Below the pieces are notes generated by a model, which saw nothing but the letters and a program-made list of their open reading frames with translations, was not told the DNA's origin and did no database searches. A DNA stretch of 53,362 nt, from NCBI GenBank assembly GCA_937958005.1, contig CALGOB010000077.1, positions 1 to 53,362 of the forward strand, given 5' to 3'. The DNA comes from an uncultured Cyclobacteriaceae bacterium (GTDB lineage: Bacteria; Bacteroidota; Bacteroidia; Cytophagales; Cyclobacteriaceae). Each line of letters starts with the position of its first letter. Position 1 is the stretch's first letter. A program made the translations under genes and the position numbers. Of this stretch, positions 26,895-35,719 are shown piece after piece.

Positions 26895-27256
26895 ATTGCA
26901 TTCAATCTATTTTATCACTTAAACCAGTAACTGGCCTTCATTCTATCTGATGCTAAAAGAACTTAATAATCTCTTTTAACCTTTAAAACCTAATCCTGTT
27001 CAGGCCCTTACTTCAACCCTACAGCAGGAATTGTCATCTTCCTTTTGCCTAGGGTTGTGTTTAGGTGACCCCGTTCCTACAACCTATTTTTAATTCAACC
27101 TTTGGTTTATGTCTTCATAAACTAAATTGAACTTTTAATCCCTAAGGGATATTAATTCCCCGACTCTTGAGTCGATCATTAAATTATTGCCCATAGATAC
27201 CCCGTACCCTTGGGTCGGGGTTGGTTCATTCACAATTCCCTAAACTCCTCCCCTTC
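26895..27256. other. Repeat-bearing gap inside the eCIS operon
   Basis: This 362-bp interval between the baseplate J and fibre-like genes has no reading frame. It contains copy 1 of the 94-bp repeat (27137-27230) close to the J stop. Nearer the fibre gene is a GGTTGT/ACAACC stem at about 27051-27084. I saw no consensus -7 box. The repeat could act as a transcription or mRNA-stability element splitting the operon. Confidence 0.5.
27137..27230 (-). repeat. 94-bp palindrome-rich repeat, copy 1
   Basis: Read on the minus strand, this copy is identical over 94 bp to the copy at 47597-47690 and differs by one base from 45484-45577. It contains CCCAAGGG, GACTCAAGAGTC and CCCTTAGGG palindromes and a CCCCGAC/GTCGGGG pair. 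It starts 27 bp downstream of the baseplate J stop. Confidence 0.9.
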
Positions 27257-30200
27257 TCATATATCTATATCAATCATGTAATAAGTATCATCTTCAATCT
27301 TAAATGCTGGAAATTCCATTTCTTCCTCTTCTTCTTCTATAATGACAAAGTCAGTCCCTATCTTCATGGTATCTATCCTTGTTTGTTGCGGAGTTTCTGA
27401 AACAGATTTATCGGTAAGATCTATATCATGACTTGTATCAGAAGTCAAAACACTCCAAGGTGCGGTACTAGTCAGTTCGTTAGCCCTCCCTTCATCTGAT
27501 GCAGAATCAGACAGACTATATTTCCCTTCATTATTGTGAATGATAATGACTGACAATTTGGTAACAAACCTGATATAATCTAAGGATTCTAAGTAAGATA
27601 AAATATCATCCCTTTCTATGCTGCCACCAAAACTCATCTCTTGTTGGTTTTTACTAAACCACGGACATATATATTTTCTCAGGTCCTGTTCCACTTGCTT
27701 AACAAATTCGCCTGATTTCAAGTCACCTTTGAGACGTACTTTTCCACTTACCCTGACCCTTTCATAAACAGGGTTGATAATTTCAATATGAGCAAAAGGG
27801 GAAACTATTTTCTTAACAAAAGTGGTAATTTCATCTAATTGATTGTAATCCACTTTAGGTTCATAAAAGACAGGCGTTTTACCCAGTTTAGGAACTACAA
27901 TTATTTTAATACTGCCCCTTTTCACAAATTCTGGATGAGAAAAACTAGAAATACATTTCACTTGGAATAAGAATGGAAATTGATCTAAAATAACTCGTTC
28001 AAAATCCGTGGGGACCACGCATCTATTTTTATGTCTGAGCCTTTCGCTTACTCTAGTATAAAATTCTTTAGCCGTTTCCTTTACTCTACCTCCAAAGGAC
28101 GGAAAAGGCTGTACTACCTCGCTTACCTCAGGCCGCGTAGTCAAAAAGCTTGCGATGGTTCCCTTATCAATAGACTGTTTCCACTCTTCGCCAGTTTTAT
28201 GAGGTTTCCAAGTAGCTTTTACTCCATTGGTGTGAATCAGTGCCATTTTAGATAGCATCTTGGTATTTTTAGGTACAGCAGCTGATAGCCAGTACTTACC
28301 ATCTTCTAAAATGTCATGCTTTTTATTGATGGCTGAAGGAACTTTAAGTCGAACGATTCCAGACGTCACAAAATTATTGGTACTATCAGAAATGAACTCT
28401 TGTTCTTCAAACGCAACCCAAGAATTACTTACTAAATATTTCCATTTAATCTGTGGAATATCAGTATGTGTCGTGTTATTTTCCACATTGTCTTCTAACT
28501 CAAAATAAAGTGCAAGTTCTACTGGAGGTTGAAGGTTTTCTAATCCAAGAAACAGATAACCTTCATTGTTAAACTGAGGTAAAAGATGATTTTTAACAGG
28601 TAAACCTTCATCAAAAACTATCAATTTGCCAAACGGAAGAATATGATATACCTGATCTCCTGATAATTTTTCATTTTCTCCTAAATCATTCTGATGCATG
28701 CTAATAGAAGTAGAAGCAGCATAGCTCATAGAAATACTTCTAATTTGAGGAATGTAAGGTTCATTGGGCATTTCTACCTTTTTCTTTGAACTAGAAGGCA
28801 AAATACCTAGAGAAACCTTGGCATTTTCCATAACAGCCTCAGCGAATAGTTTTGGATATTCGGGCTGTCCAAAACCCATGGTTGGCCCTGTAATTTCAAA
28901 TTTCAAAAACCCTGATCTAGTCTGACTGTTGTAGTCATCTAAGTTCATTTCTAAGTAATTAGGCTTTATCTGAAACTTCTCCAGCTGGAGCTGATCTATT
29001 TTCACCTTTTCTACCAGCTCATCTTGCTTATCATTCTTCTTAAATAGATTGACTTCCTGTGCATTCTCTTTATCTAATGGGTGAAATTGAAACTCAGAAA
29101 GTCCTGTAACTGCTACCTTAAAATCGGCTGTTTTAATGTCATTTGCATATTGTTTGTAATAAGCTTCAAATCCTCCTTTAAGTTTAGGTAGGTTATGCCA
29201 TTGAATATCAAAAGATAGATCACTTAATTTTTTTCTAAATATTTCTTCATTCCCTACTAAAAAGTAAGATCCCATTTCTTGTGTATTTCCAAAAGGCGTA
29301 AATGGTTTATTAATGTCTAGCTTACCCAAATCATTAAAAACCTGTAAATCTTTTACTTGATCTACCTTCACCTCTATTGTACATTTTTCTATAATAAGAT
29401 CCCTTAAATAAGTATAAGCATACATGGCACGTTCAGAGGTAAGTACAAACTGAATCACTGGCCACTTAGTTGAGAAACCTGATCCATGGGTTTCTTCATC
29501 ATAACCTGCTATTGGAGGAGCCGATATATCTAATAATAGATTAATGGGTACTTCGCCATCTGTCCAAGTCTTAGGCGGTAAGATCTCATATTTATCTGTT
29601 TCGTACCATCCTTTAGCCGTGGTGATTTTCACTTTAAAAACATCTACCAATATCTGATGAAAAGCACTTTGTGGCGATAGCACATTAGCTTCTTCCACAG
29701 CCCTATTTTGATGGCCATCTTTTTCTTTTTGTTCTTTGGTTTGACGGCTTGATTTAGTCAATTCCTCAATAAATAGAATGAGGGAAGACATGGATTTCAG
29801 ACTGAACTTATATTTAATAGCAATCTTTCTTTTCCCTTCACTTAGTAGAAATATTGAAGACGCTATAGCAAAACCTACGGATGCCTGATCCATATTCCGG
29901 TGGATGTAGCTAATCTCAGACTGATCTTTCCCAAAAGTATCAAATGCAATTGGGTTGTTAAACTGATCTAAGGCGTGTCCATACTCGTCCAAGTGAATGG
30001 AACGTGCATAAATATTGGAAACGGATCTATAAGGGCTTCCCAAGCCAATCAAAGGATTGGATGCTACATGTATTATTTTCAGATCAGTAACCATTCCTAA
30101 ATTTAACTCAATGGGATGATCTGTTTCATAAGTATAATCAAGACCATCTTCATCCGTACCGGCAGTTAAAAGCGTTCCTCTAGGGATATTTTCCTTAATA

Positions 30201-31123
30201 ATATGATCCGAAGGCACAAAGTATACATGTGCACTATCTGGTGAAGATGGTCTTAAAGTCTGTTTTAATACATTAAAATAATAGTAGTCCAGATGTCTAT
30301 GAACCACCTTATTCACATCATCTTGTACATTTTGAAATGATTTTAAAAAAGAGAGAAATAGTGAGATTTGCGGAGCATGATAAGGGTAATCTTCCAATAC
30401 TTGATTCAGCAAAGAAGGGGCAATACTCTTCAAGTAAGTGATGACTCCAAAAACTGCCTTATGTACTTTTGACACTTCTGTTAGTGCTTGTTCAAAGTTT
30501 GCAATTTCCTTTTTTTGATCATTGTTCAGTTTACTTTTAGACTCACTTATCCAAATTGGATCATAATTTGAAAAATCGATACTCAAATCTGTTTGAAGTA
30601 AGTTCTGTCCCTGTAAATTGACCAATAAGCTTTTCAGTGATTTCAATTGGGCATTGAGCTTTAAACTGATCGCGTTGTGAAGGTGTTCGGCCAATGTGTT
30701 TTCTTCTAAATGAATGAGGTCATGTTTAGCCTTCACATACCATTCATTGATCAATTCAAACAATTCAGCAGTATAACCAATTAGAAGCCCTAACTTCTCT
30801 TTCTCTTCTGGCGCATCTATGTGGTGATCTAGATACCTGACTTCCTTTTTGAATTTCTCGCTGATCTGATCTATATCAGTTCTAGAAATAATGGCCAGTA
30901 AAAAGGCTAGGTTATTTTCAAAAAAAGGCAACCAATTTCCATCTATCTTATTTTCTAAATTAGTGAATGGAACATACTTGGCAAAAGCTGTAGTGAATGC
31001 CATTAGATCACTTAGGCTCCGCTCATCTATACCAAAATACCCCTGCTTGAGCGCATCTTGATCTCTAGTAAGTAGAGATGTACCCTGTGTTTTCAATGAA
31101 ATTCCTTGTCTTTTACCCATCAT
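27257..31123 (-). CDS. Baseplate J/gp47-like protein (Afp11-like), 1288 aa
   Basis: The region from about 1010 carries the baseplate J signature: FYTRVSERLRHKNRCVVPTD, then FERVILDQFPFLFQVKCISS, KIIVVPKLG, and VYERVRVSGKVRLK near 1130. The last part includes the F-V-x-x-V-x-x-D-L-x-x-Y-I-x-P-W pattern of this family. The N-terminal 1000 residues hold helical and beta-rich insertions typical of the very large eCIS versions. It should form the wedge ring linking the spike hub to the sheath. A run of acidic residues (EEEEEEMEF) lies close to the C-terminus. It begins 9 bp after the gp25-like gene and ends 362 bp before the fibre-like gene. Confidence 0.85.
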   Translation of the reverse strand: MMGKRQGISLKTQGTSLLTRDQDALKQGYFGIDERSLSDLMAFTTAFAKYVPFTNLENKIDGNWLPFFENNLAFLLAIISRTDIDQISEKFKKEVRYLDHHIDAPEEKEKLGLLIGYTAELFELINEWYVKAKHDLIHLEENTLAEHLHNAISLKLNAQLKSLKSLLVNLQGQNLLQTDLSIDFSNYDPIWISESKSKLNNDQKKEIANFEQALTEVSKVHKAVFGVITYLKSIAPSLLNQVLEDYPYHAPQISLFLSFLKSFQNVQDDVNKVVHRHLDYYYFNVLKQTLRPSSPDSAHVYFVPSDHIIKENIPRGTLLTAGTDEDGLDYTYETDHPIELNLGMVTDLKIIHVASNPLIGLGSPYRSVSNIYARSIHLDEYGHALDQFNNPIAFDTFGKDQSEISYIHRNMDQASVGFAIASSIFLLSEGKRKIAIKYKFSLKSMSSLILFIEELTKSSRQTKEQKEKDGHQNRAVEEANVLSPQSAFHQILVDVFKVKITTAKGWYETDKYEILPPKTWTDGEVPINLLLDISAPPIAGYDEETHGSGFSTKWPVIQFVLTSERAMYAYTYLRDLIIEKCTIEVKVDQVKDLQVFNDLGKLDINKPFTPFGNTQEMGSYFLVGNEEIFRKKLSDLSFDIQWHNLPKLKGGFEAYYKQYANDIKTADFKVAVTGLSEFQFHPLDKENAQEVNLFKKNDKQDELVEKVKIDQLQLEKFQIKPNYLEMNLDDYNSQTRSGFLKFEITGPTMGFGQPEYPKLFAEAVMENAKVSLGILPSSSKKKVEMPNEPYIPQIRSISMSYAASTSISMHQNDLGENEKLSGDQVYHILPFGKLIVFDEGLPVKNHLLPQFNNEGYLFLGLENLQPPVELALYFELEDNVENNTTHTDIPQIKWKYLVSNSWVAFEEQEFISDSTNNFVTSGIVRLKVPSAINKKHDILEDGKYWLSAAVPKNTKMLSKMALIHTNGVKATWKPHKTGEEWKQSIDKGTIASFLTTRPEVSEVVQPFPSFGGRVKETAKEFYTRVSERLRHKNRCVVPTDFERVILDQFPFLFQVKCISSFSHPEFVKRGSIKIIVVPKLGKTPVFYEPKVDYNQLDEITTFVKKIVSPFAHIEIINPVYERVRVSGKVRLKGDLKSGEFVKQVEQDLRKYICPWFSKNQQEMSFGGSIERDDILSYLESLDYIRFVTKLSVIIIHNNEGKYSLSDSASDEGRANELTSTAPWSVLTSDTSHDIDLTDKSVSETPQQTRIDTMKIGTDFVIIEEEEEEMEFPAFKIEDDTYYMIDIDI

Positions 31124-31131
31124 TTATTAAT

Positions 31132-31551
31132 TCACATATCTACAACATTAGTCCCTTCTTTAAAATAATATGGAAATACAATGTTTGACCTTATGTTAAT
31201 TGATCTTACTGTATAGTCCAGTTTGATATCCAATCTTCCATCATATATTCTTTCGGTATCAATTTCTACTGAGTTTAGTGTTACCCGAGTTTCAAATTCG
31301 ATAATTGCTTGTTCTATATTATCAGTAAGGGTATTAATAGCTACGCTATCCATTGTATTAAATACAGATTCAGATAAATTGGACCCAAATTCGGGTCTCA
31401 TAATTCTTTCACCATAAGAGGTCAGCAGGATCAGTTTTAAGCTTTGCTTAATATCCTCTTCTTCGGAAACCATCACACTGGTGGCTCTGTATTTATCAAA
31501 AGTTGGTGGAAATGACCAACCGGTTCCTAAAAATGATTTTTTCTCTTTCAT
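31132..31551 (-). CDS. gp25/GPW-like baseplate protein (Afp9-like)
   Basis: This protein of about 139 aa shows FLGTGWSFPPTFDK, the central EEEDIKQSLKLILLTSYGER followed by IMRPEFGSNL, and then a beta-rich end. This is the gp25/GPW family pattern (I-R-x-x-L-x-x-I-L-L-T-x-x-G-E-R-x-M-x-P-x-F-G). The frame is open further upstream to 31695, but that part is antisense-like Cys-rich sequence overlapping the PAAR gene. The ATG at 31551 overlaps the PAAR stop as ATGA, so it is preferred. gp25 proteins initiate sheath assembly at the baseplate. Confidence 0.9.
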   Translation of the reverse strand: MKEKKSFLGTGWSFPPTFDKYRATSVMVSEEEDIKQSLKLILLTSYGERIMRPEFGSNLSESVFNTMDSVAINTLTDNIEQAIIEFETRVTLNSVEIDTERIYDGRLDIKLDYTVRSINIRSNIVFPYYFKEGTNVVDM

Positions 31552-31847
31552 CCGCCTATCATTACTGTTGGACATCCTATCATAATGGTTCCTCCGTGTG
31601 CTGTAGTATCTCCCATGCGTGCTGCAGGTTTTCCCCCAATCATCACAGTAGCAGATCCTTTTACAATCGAATCTGGTGGCCCCACACACACGCAACTATC
31701 TCCCAATACAGCTGCTGGCATTTTACCGATCATTACTGTGGGTATGCCTGGGCCTATTATTGGTCCACCTACATGTGGAATAGGTGGCACAGCAGGTGTT
31801 TGCATAGGGCATTGATGAAAATCTGTTAATCTCGCTGCTAAAGGCAT
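31548..31847 (-). CDS. PAAR-domain spike tip protein (Afp10-like)
   Basis: This 99-aa protein is almost entirely a PAAR repeat structure: PAARLTD-like start (PLAARLTDFHQCP), then PTVMIGKMPAAVLGDSCVCV, VMIGGKPAARMGDTTAHGG and PTVMIGG. PAAR proteins sharpen the tip of the VgrG-like spike and can carry effectors. It sits 11 bp after the VgrG gene and overlaps the gp25 gene by ATGA. There is no toxin extension, so it is a structural tip. Confidence 0.92.
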   Translation of the reverse strand: MPLAARLTDFHQCPMQTPAVPPIPHVGGPIIGPGIPTVMIGKMPAAVLGDSCVCVGPPDSIVKGSATVMIGGKPAARMGDTTAHGGTIMIGCPTVMIGG

Positions 31848-31858
31848 CTTTTCTATTT

Positions 31859-33661
31859 TTAGTTAATCATGACCATTGCTCCTTTTACAGTCACTGTACC
31901 CGAAGCTTTTAATTCTGCACTGGCCGACCCTTCAGCACTCAGTGCTACTTTTGCTTTACTATTCACATTAAGTCCTTCTATTGATACATCTGCTTTACTG
32001 GTTATCTCAGCTTTGCCCGTTGCGGCCAGAGATATTTTACCTTTAGCACTCAAGGTGATGTCTTTCCCACTATCTAATTTGATACCACCATCATCGAGTG
32101 TCAGGGTATTTTTATTCTGATCTTCAAGTTTCAAGGATTTACCATCATCATCTAGTGTTACTTTCTGCCCGCCAGGTGTCTCAATAGTTAAAATCTTCTT
32201 TTCTTCTTCAAAAGTGATTTTCATCTTACTTTTTGTAACAATCGCCTTGTCTTTGTTTTTTTCTTCAGGGGTAAATGGAGGCGTATTCTTTTTCCCAAAT
32301 AGTGATCCAAGAATAATGGGAAAACGAGGATCATTATTCAAAAAACCAAGTATTACTTCATCACCAACTTCGGGAAAAAAATACATCCCAATATCTTTTG
32401 AGGCATACTGGGAGATTAATCTTGCCCAAACTCCTTCTCCTGACTCTTCAATGACTGGCAATTCAACCAAAACTCTATTTTCTCCATTTGGGTCTTCATC
32501 TATTTTCTTCACTTTCCCAATGTGTATTCCTTCAATTGCTGGCAAAAGCCCAAGCGCTCCTGGCCCTGAAGGGGTATCCATAAACCTTTCAGCAAAAGTT
32601 TTGGAATCTAACCCAAATTGTACGGTAGTTTTCCAAGTTCCTTCTGACACTTCATGAATTACACCCGAAATAAAAGCAGTTCCATTGATCCTTTTACCAA
32701 AGCCCTCCAACTTGATCAATTTTCCTGGCAATGGAGAAGTAGCACCTACAAAAGTCACATGCCCTTTTATTTTTGAAAGCCTGGCATGAAGTAGATGAGT
32801 ATTTGCCCATTCTTTTAACAAACTTGGGTCTTCTGGTGCAGAAGTATTCAAGTCTATGGCAGGTGAACCACTAGCTTCTGCCAGTTTTTTGGCTGTAATA
32901 TCTCCTTGCTCATTAGCTGAGGGTTCTACGCCTACCCCTTTCCCTAATTTCAACTGAGTCCCATCCCAAGACTGAAATTGTACTTTATCCAATTGATTCC
33001 TGCTGTCCATTTTGGCTTTAATGTCCATGATATTAGTCCCATAATTGAGATCTAAAACAGCAGAACCACTTACAACCGGTTTTTTAATTTCTAATTTACC
33101 TGCTTCGTTGGTCACTATTAAACCATTTGCATCAGCCCGTGAAAGCATAAAATCCCAATCTGTGCAATGATATTGGACCAAATTAGCATGTTTATAGGTA
33201 GTTGCATCTACCGTACTAGATAGTCCTGAATCCTGAACCAAAGAGGAGATTACTTCACTGTCTTTTTTGTCTTTATAATTTGCACTTTTTCTAGCCAAAG
33301 TCATTTTAAAAGCCTTATCATGACAGGAAACGATCAGCATTGATTTAATCTTATGAGAGTAACTCATCACTTCCACTTGCTGAGCAGTAACTACCCCTTC
33401 AAATGCATCTTCTTCTGTACTATGGTATCCTAATTTGATTTTAATTTCTTTTCCAGGCACAAAGTCATCGCTTTCGCTAATTTCAAAATTTTCCTCTGCA
33501 GCGTCTCCATCAAACAAAACGATTTTGGCTGTTGATACCTTATTCACTTCTTTCTGTATCTGGATACTCTTGACTTCATAGGCTTCACTAATTTCTTTTC
33601 CAGCCACTAGAATGGTGAAGGTTGTTAGGTCTACTTTGCTATGTAATGGTGAGTTTGCCAT
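31859..33661 (-). CDS. VgrG-like spike protein (Afp8-like), 600 aa
   Basis: The first 370 residues are a gp27-like hub (FTILVAGKEISEAYEVKSIQ, VSCHDKAFKMTLAR, YHCTDWDFMLSRADANG). An OB-fold gp5 domain follows at about 375-455 (GKVKKIDEDPNGENRVLVEL, then GMYFFPEVGDEVILGF and ILGSLFG). The end is a repetitive beta-helical needle (about 475-600) with short repeated strands such as LTLDDGGIKL and KGKISLAATG. It should trimerise to form the spike under the tube, capped by the adjacent PAAR protein. It begins 3 bp after the LysM protein gene. Confidence 0.92.
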   Translation of the reverse strand: MANSPLHSKVDLTTFTILVAGKEISEAYEVKSIQIQKEVNKVSTAKIVLFDGDAAEENFEISESDDFVPGKEIKIKLGYHSTEEDAFEGVVTAQQVEVMSYSHKIKSMLIVSCHDKAFKMTLARKSANYKDKKDSEVISSLVQDSGLSSTVDATTYKHANLVQYHCTDWDFMLSRADANGLIVTNEAGKLEIKKPVVSGSAVLDLNYGTNIMDIKAKMDSRNQLDKVQFQSWDGTQLKLGKGVGVEPSANEQGDITAKKLAEASGSPAIDLNTSAPEDPSLLKEWANTHLLHARLSKIKGHVTFVGATSPLPGKLIKLEGFGKRINGTAFISGVIHEVSEGTWKTTVQFGLDSKTFAERFMDTPSGPGALGLLPAIEGIHIGKVKKIDEDPNGENRVLVELPVIEESGEGVWARLISQYASKDIGMYFFPEVGDEVILGFLNNDPRFPIILGSLFGKKNTPPFTPEEKNKDKAIVTKSKMKITFEEEKKILTIETPGGQKVTLDDDGKSLKLEDQNKNTLTLDDGGIKLDSGKDITLSAKGKISLAATGKAEITSKADVSIEGLNVNSKAKVALSAEGSASAELKASGTVTVKGAMVMIN

Positions 33662-33664
33662 TGT

Positions 33665-34342
33665 TTATTTTTGCATTCTGGGAAAATGGACTTCCATTCC
33701 AGGTACTAGCTTTTTAAAATTTAAGATGTTATTGTATTCTGCTACTTGTATATATACTCCTGTATCTCCGTAAACTTCATGGCATAAAGCTGGCAAATTG
33801 TCCCCTGCTTTGATGACTTTAATATGAGTCATATCTGGCGAATTGGTATTGCTTTTGGCCGCATCCGTTTCAGGGTCTATAAATTCCTTGAACGTTGCAG
33901 TCAATTCTGCCCTAATCGGAATACCACTTGGGTTAAACATTGAATACTCAATAGTAACTGTTTCTAGTTTGCAGGGAAAAGCTAATCCCTTCCCCCAGTA
34001 TATTTTCAAGTAATTACTGGTATGGATAGAACCATTTACTTCCGTACATATCTTATGAAATTTTTTAATCGTCTTAGGTACATCTTTACAGCCTGCAACA
34101 ACTCCAGTAGCATCTAAAAAAAAGTTTAATGACAACTGTTTAGCATCCGGGATTTTAGATTTATCCTTCTTTTTGTTATTGGCAAGCGCTTCAGGTTCAC
34201 AACCTAATGATTTAAAAGTAAAGGAATATTTTTCTGGGTTTACCTGCATGGTAAACGTGCTGTCATCCTTTCCTCCAATTTTAGACTTGAACTTAGGGTC
34301 TTTGAACCCTACAATCACCATTTTAGTCAACTTACCTGCCAT
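33665..34342 (-). CDS. LysM-containing inner tube/hub protein (Afp7-like)
   Basis: This 225-aa protein has an N-terminal CIS tube domain (TFTMQVNPEKYSFTFKSLGC) and a C-terminal LysM segment at about 175-222 (VIKAGDNLPALCHEVYGDTG, then AEYNNILNFKKLVPGMEVHF). In Afp-type particles the corresponding protein joins the tube to the spike complex; in this context LysM is structural rather than a secreted wall-binding module. It lies between DUF5908 and VgrG genes with only a few bases of spacing. Confidence 0.88.
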   Translation of the reverse strand: MAGKLTKMVIVGFKDPKFKSKIGGKDDSTFTMQVNPEKYSFTFKSLGCEPEALANNKKKDKSKIPDAKQLSLNFFLDATGVVAGCKDVPKTIKKFHKICTEVNGSIHTSNYLKIYWGKGLAFPCKLETVTIEYSMFNPSGIPIRAELTATFKEFIDPETDAAKSNTNSPDMTHIKVIKAGDNLPALCHEVYGDTGVYIQVAEYNNILNFKKLVPGMEVHFPRMQK

Positions 34343-34348
34343 CGCTTG

Positions 34349-34537
34349 CTAAAATCTGTTTTGTTTTCTTTCTAAGTAGGTAACCACTTTTTCAAAGCAG
34401 TCATCAATGATCTCTTTTTTTACAGATTCTGAAATACTTGTAGATGAAGATTCTCCAGTACTACCTGAGGAGTTGCTATCTCCACAAGCTTGAATCACCT
34501 TAGATTGGATCACAAAATCATTTACTTCTATCGGCAT
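34349..34537 (-). CDS. DUF5908 family small protein
   Basis: With the start at MPIEVNDFVIQSKV (ATG 34537) this is a protein of about 62 aa whose N-terminus matches the MPIEI-x-E-L-x-I-K pattern of DUF5908. The middle is Ser/Thr/Gly-rich (SNSSGSTGESSSTSIS) and the end is helical and basic. DUF5908 genes sit between tube and LysM genes in Bacteroidota eCIS loci; their role is not established. Choosing ATG 34537 removes the overlap with the preceding tube gene and leaves a 4-bp gap. Confidence 0.8.
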   Translation of the reverse strand: MPIEVNDFVIQSKVIQACGDSNSSGSTGESSSTSISESVKKEIIDDCFEKVVTYLERKQNRF

Positions 34538-34541
34538 AGTT

Positions 34542-35033
34542 CTAATATTTTCTTTCAAATTCTGAATAAGTCAATGTAATCGTTTCTATCATAATAGATG
34601 AATCCCCGGTGGCTTTGGCGTTGAGATCACTCACTGCCAGTTTCTTTGGGTATGCATTTTTGAAATTCCATGACACTAAAGCATTCCCTTCATTATCCAG
34701 TAATTTTACCATTACATTTTTAGGCTCTATAGGTTTGATATAATTACCTGTTATGGTTTTCTTACACCACTCATACAAAGCCGATGATTTGGGAACCATC
34801 CCTCTTTTAAGCACTAAATCTGAGTAAGTAACTCTACCTGGTAATTTGTGGGTGTAATTATTATTCCCCCCTTCTTTCAGTTCCGTGGCGGTATCTAAAT
34901 CCATTTCTATACCAGACACTTCAGAAAAAAGGCAATCTACTCCTGTATAAGTGTCTACGGTTACTTCAAAATTATAGCTTAGCGGTGGATAAGCCCATTT
35001 ATGATCCGTACTTCCTTTTTTTGACTTTGCCAT
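34542..35033 (-). CDS. Inner tube initiator-type protein (Afp5-like)
   Basis: This 163-aa protein carries the tail-tube fold pattern: FEVTVDTYTGVDCLFSEVSG, then GRVTYSDLVLKRGMV, VMVKLLDNEGNALVSWNFKN and IETITLTYSEFERKY. It is more divergent than the other two tube proteins and lies nearest the LysM/VgrG genes. That matches Afp5, which forms the first tube ring on the hub. It begins 18 bp after the second tube gene. Confidence 0.82.
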   Translation of the reverse strand: MAKSKKGSTDHKWAYPPLSYNFEVTVDTYTGVDCLFSEVSGIEMDLDTATELKEGGNNNYTHKLPGRVTYSDLVLKRGMVPKSSALYEWCKKTITGNYIKPIEPKNVMVKLLDNEGNALVSWNFKNAYPKKLAVSDLNAKATGDSSIMIETITLTYSEFERKY

Positions 35034-35051
35034 GAAATTATTCAGTTTACA

Positions 35052-35519
35052 TCACTTGGTTACATTACTAATTTCTAGTTCTTCATAGGCCAAGGTGATT
35101 GACTCTATTGCAATGTCACTTCCTTGGGAATTTAAACTGGTACTCTCTATTTTCTTAGGAAAAGCATTGGATAAAACCCATGTAATCTCTGCTTTCCGTT
35201 TTTCATTAAGCAGTATTACCGTAACATCTTTACGTTCCACTTTGCTTAAGTTTTTCTTGAACCATTTAAATAGAGAAGTATCACCCGTGAATACTCCTTT
35301 TTTTAGCGAAACATCACTCACACTTGGTCTCCCTGGCATCTTAAAAGTTCCCAATTGTTTGCTTTTTCCATGCCTATATTCCATAACTTCTACTTCCATA
35401 TCAAGGCCTGATACTTCCTGAAATCGCCATACTTCTTTCCCAAATTTTACTTGAAAATGAAATTTAGGCAATGGCCAATTCTTGTCTTGAATCTTTCCTT
35501 TCTTCTTCTTTTTTGCCAT
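35052..35519 (-). CDS. Second tube protein (Afp1-like paralogue)
   Basis: The start at MAKKKKKGKIQDKNWPLPKF (ATG 35519) is chosen because homology to the neighbouring tube protein begins there; the frame is open to 35582 with no supporting similarity. The protein shows VKFGKEVWRFQEVSGLDMEV, MEYRHGKSKQLGTFKMPG, then SDVSLKKGVFTGDTSLFKWF and ESITLAYEELEI. It is clearly paralogous to the 150-aa tube protein but with a Lys-rich N-terminus. Having two such tubes plus an Afp5-like one suggests a specialised ring near the baseplate. Confidence 0.88.
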   Translation of the reverse strand: MAKKKKKGKIQDKNWPLPKFHFQVKFGKEVWRFQEVSGLDMEVEVMEYRHGKSKQLGTFKMPGRPSVSDVSLKKGVFTGDTSLFKWFKKNLSKVERKDVTVILLNEKRKAEITWVLSNAFPKKIESTSLNSQGSDIAIESITLAYEELEISNVTK

Positions 35520-35582
35520 CCAAATGATATTACATAGAGTCCATGAAACAATTACACGAAAATATGCTTTTAAGGCCTGCAA

Positions 35583-35719
35583 AGCTTGATTTTGGCTTTT
35601 CTCTCAAACGAGCTCTATATAACAATTAAAAGATTACTATGTGAAATACAAGCGTATTTGAACTAAAAACAACTAAAGAAAGGCAGTCAAATTATAAAAA
35701 AGACTGCCTCTACAGTTTC
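35583..35719. other. 137-bp gap after the main tube gene
   Basis: This is the only sizeable gap within the tube-to-VgrG segment. It contains the stem-loop at 35681-35709 directly downstream of the main tube gene. No reading frame or clear -7 box was seen in the remainder. Confidence 0.6.
35681..35709 (-). terminator. Attenuator-like stem-loop after the main tube gene
   Basis: On the minus strand AGGCAGTC (35709-35702) pairs perfectly with GACTGCCT (35688-35681), with a 13-nt T-rich loop and a TTCTTTAG tail. It starts 11 nt downstream of the tube stop. A partial terminator here would give high sheath and tube mRNA and lower expression of baseplate genes, matching the expected stoichiometry. 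It lacks a long uninterrupted U-run, so it could instead be a 3' stabilising hairpin. Confidence 0.55.

Noticed and set aside
27137-27230. 94-bp repeat considered as a tRNA-like or CRISPR unit
   Set aside because: It lacks a cloverleaf or anticodon arm, and copies are far apart rather than spaced regularly.
31552-31695. N-terminal extension of the gp25-like protein
   Set aside because: It overlaps the PAAR gene in another frame and has a Cys/Arg-rich composition unlike gp25; the ATGA overlap at 31551 gives a natural start.
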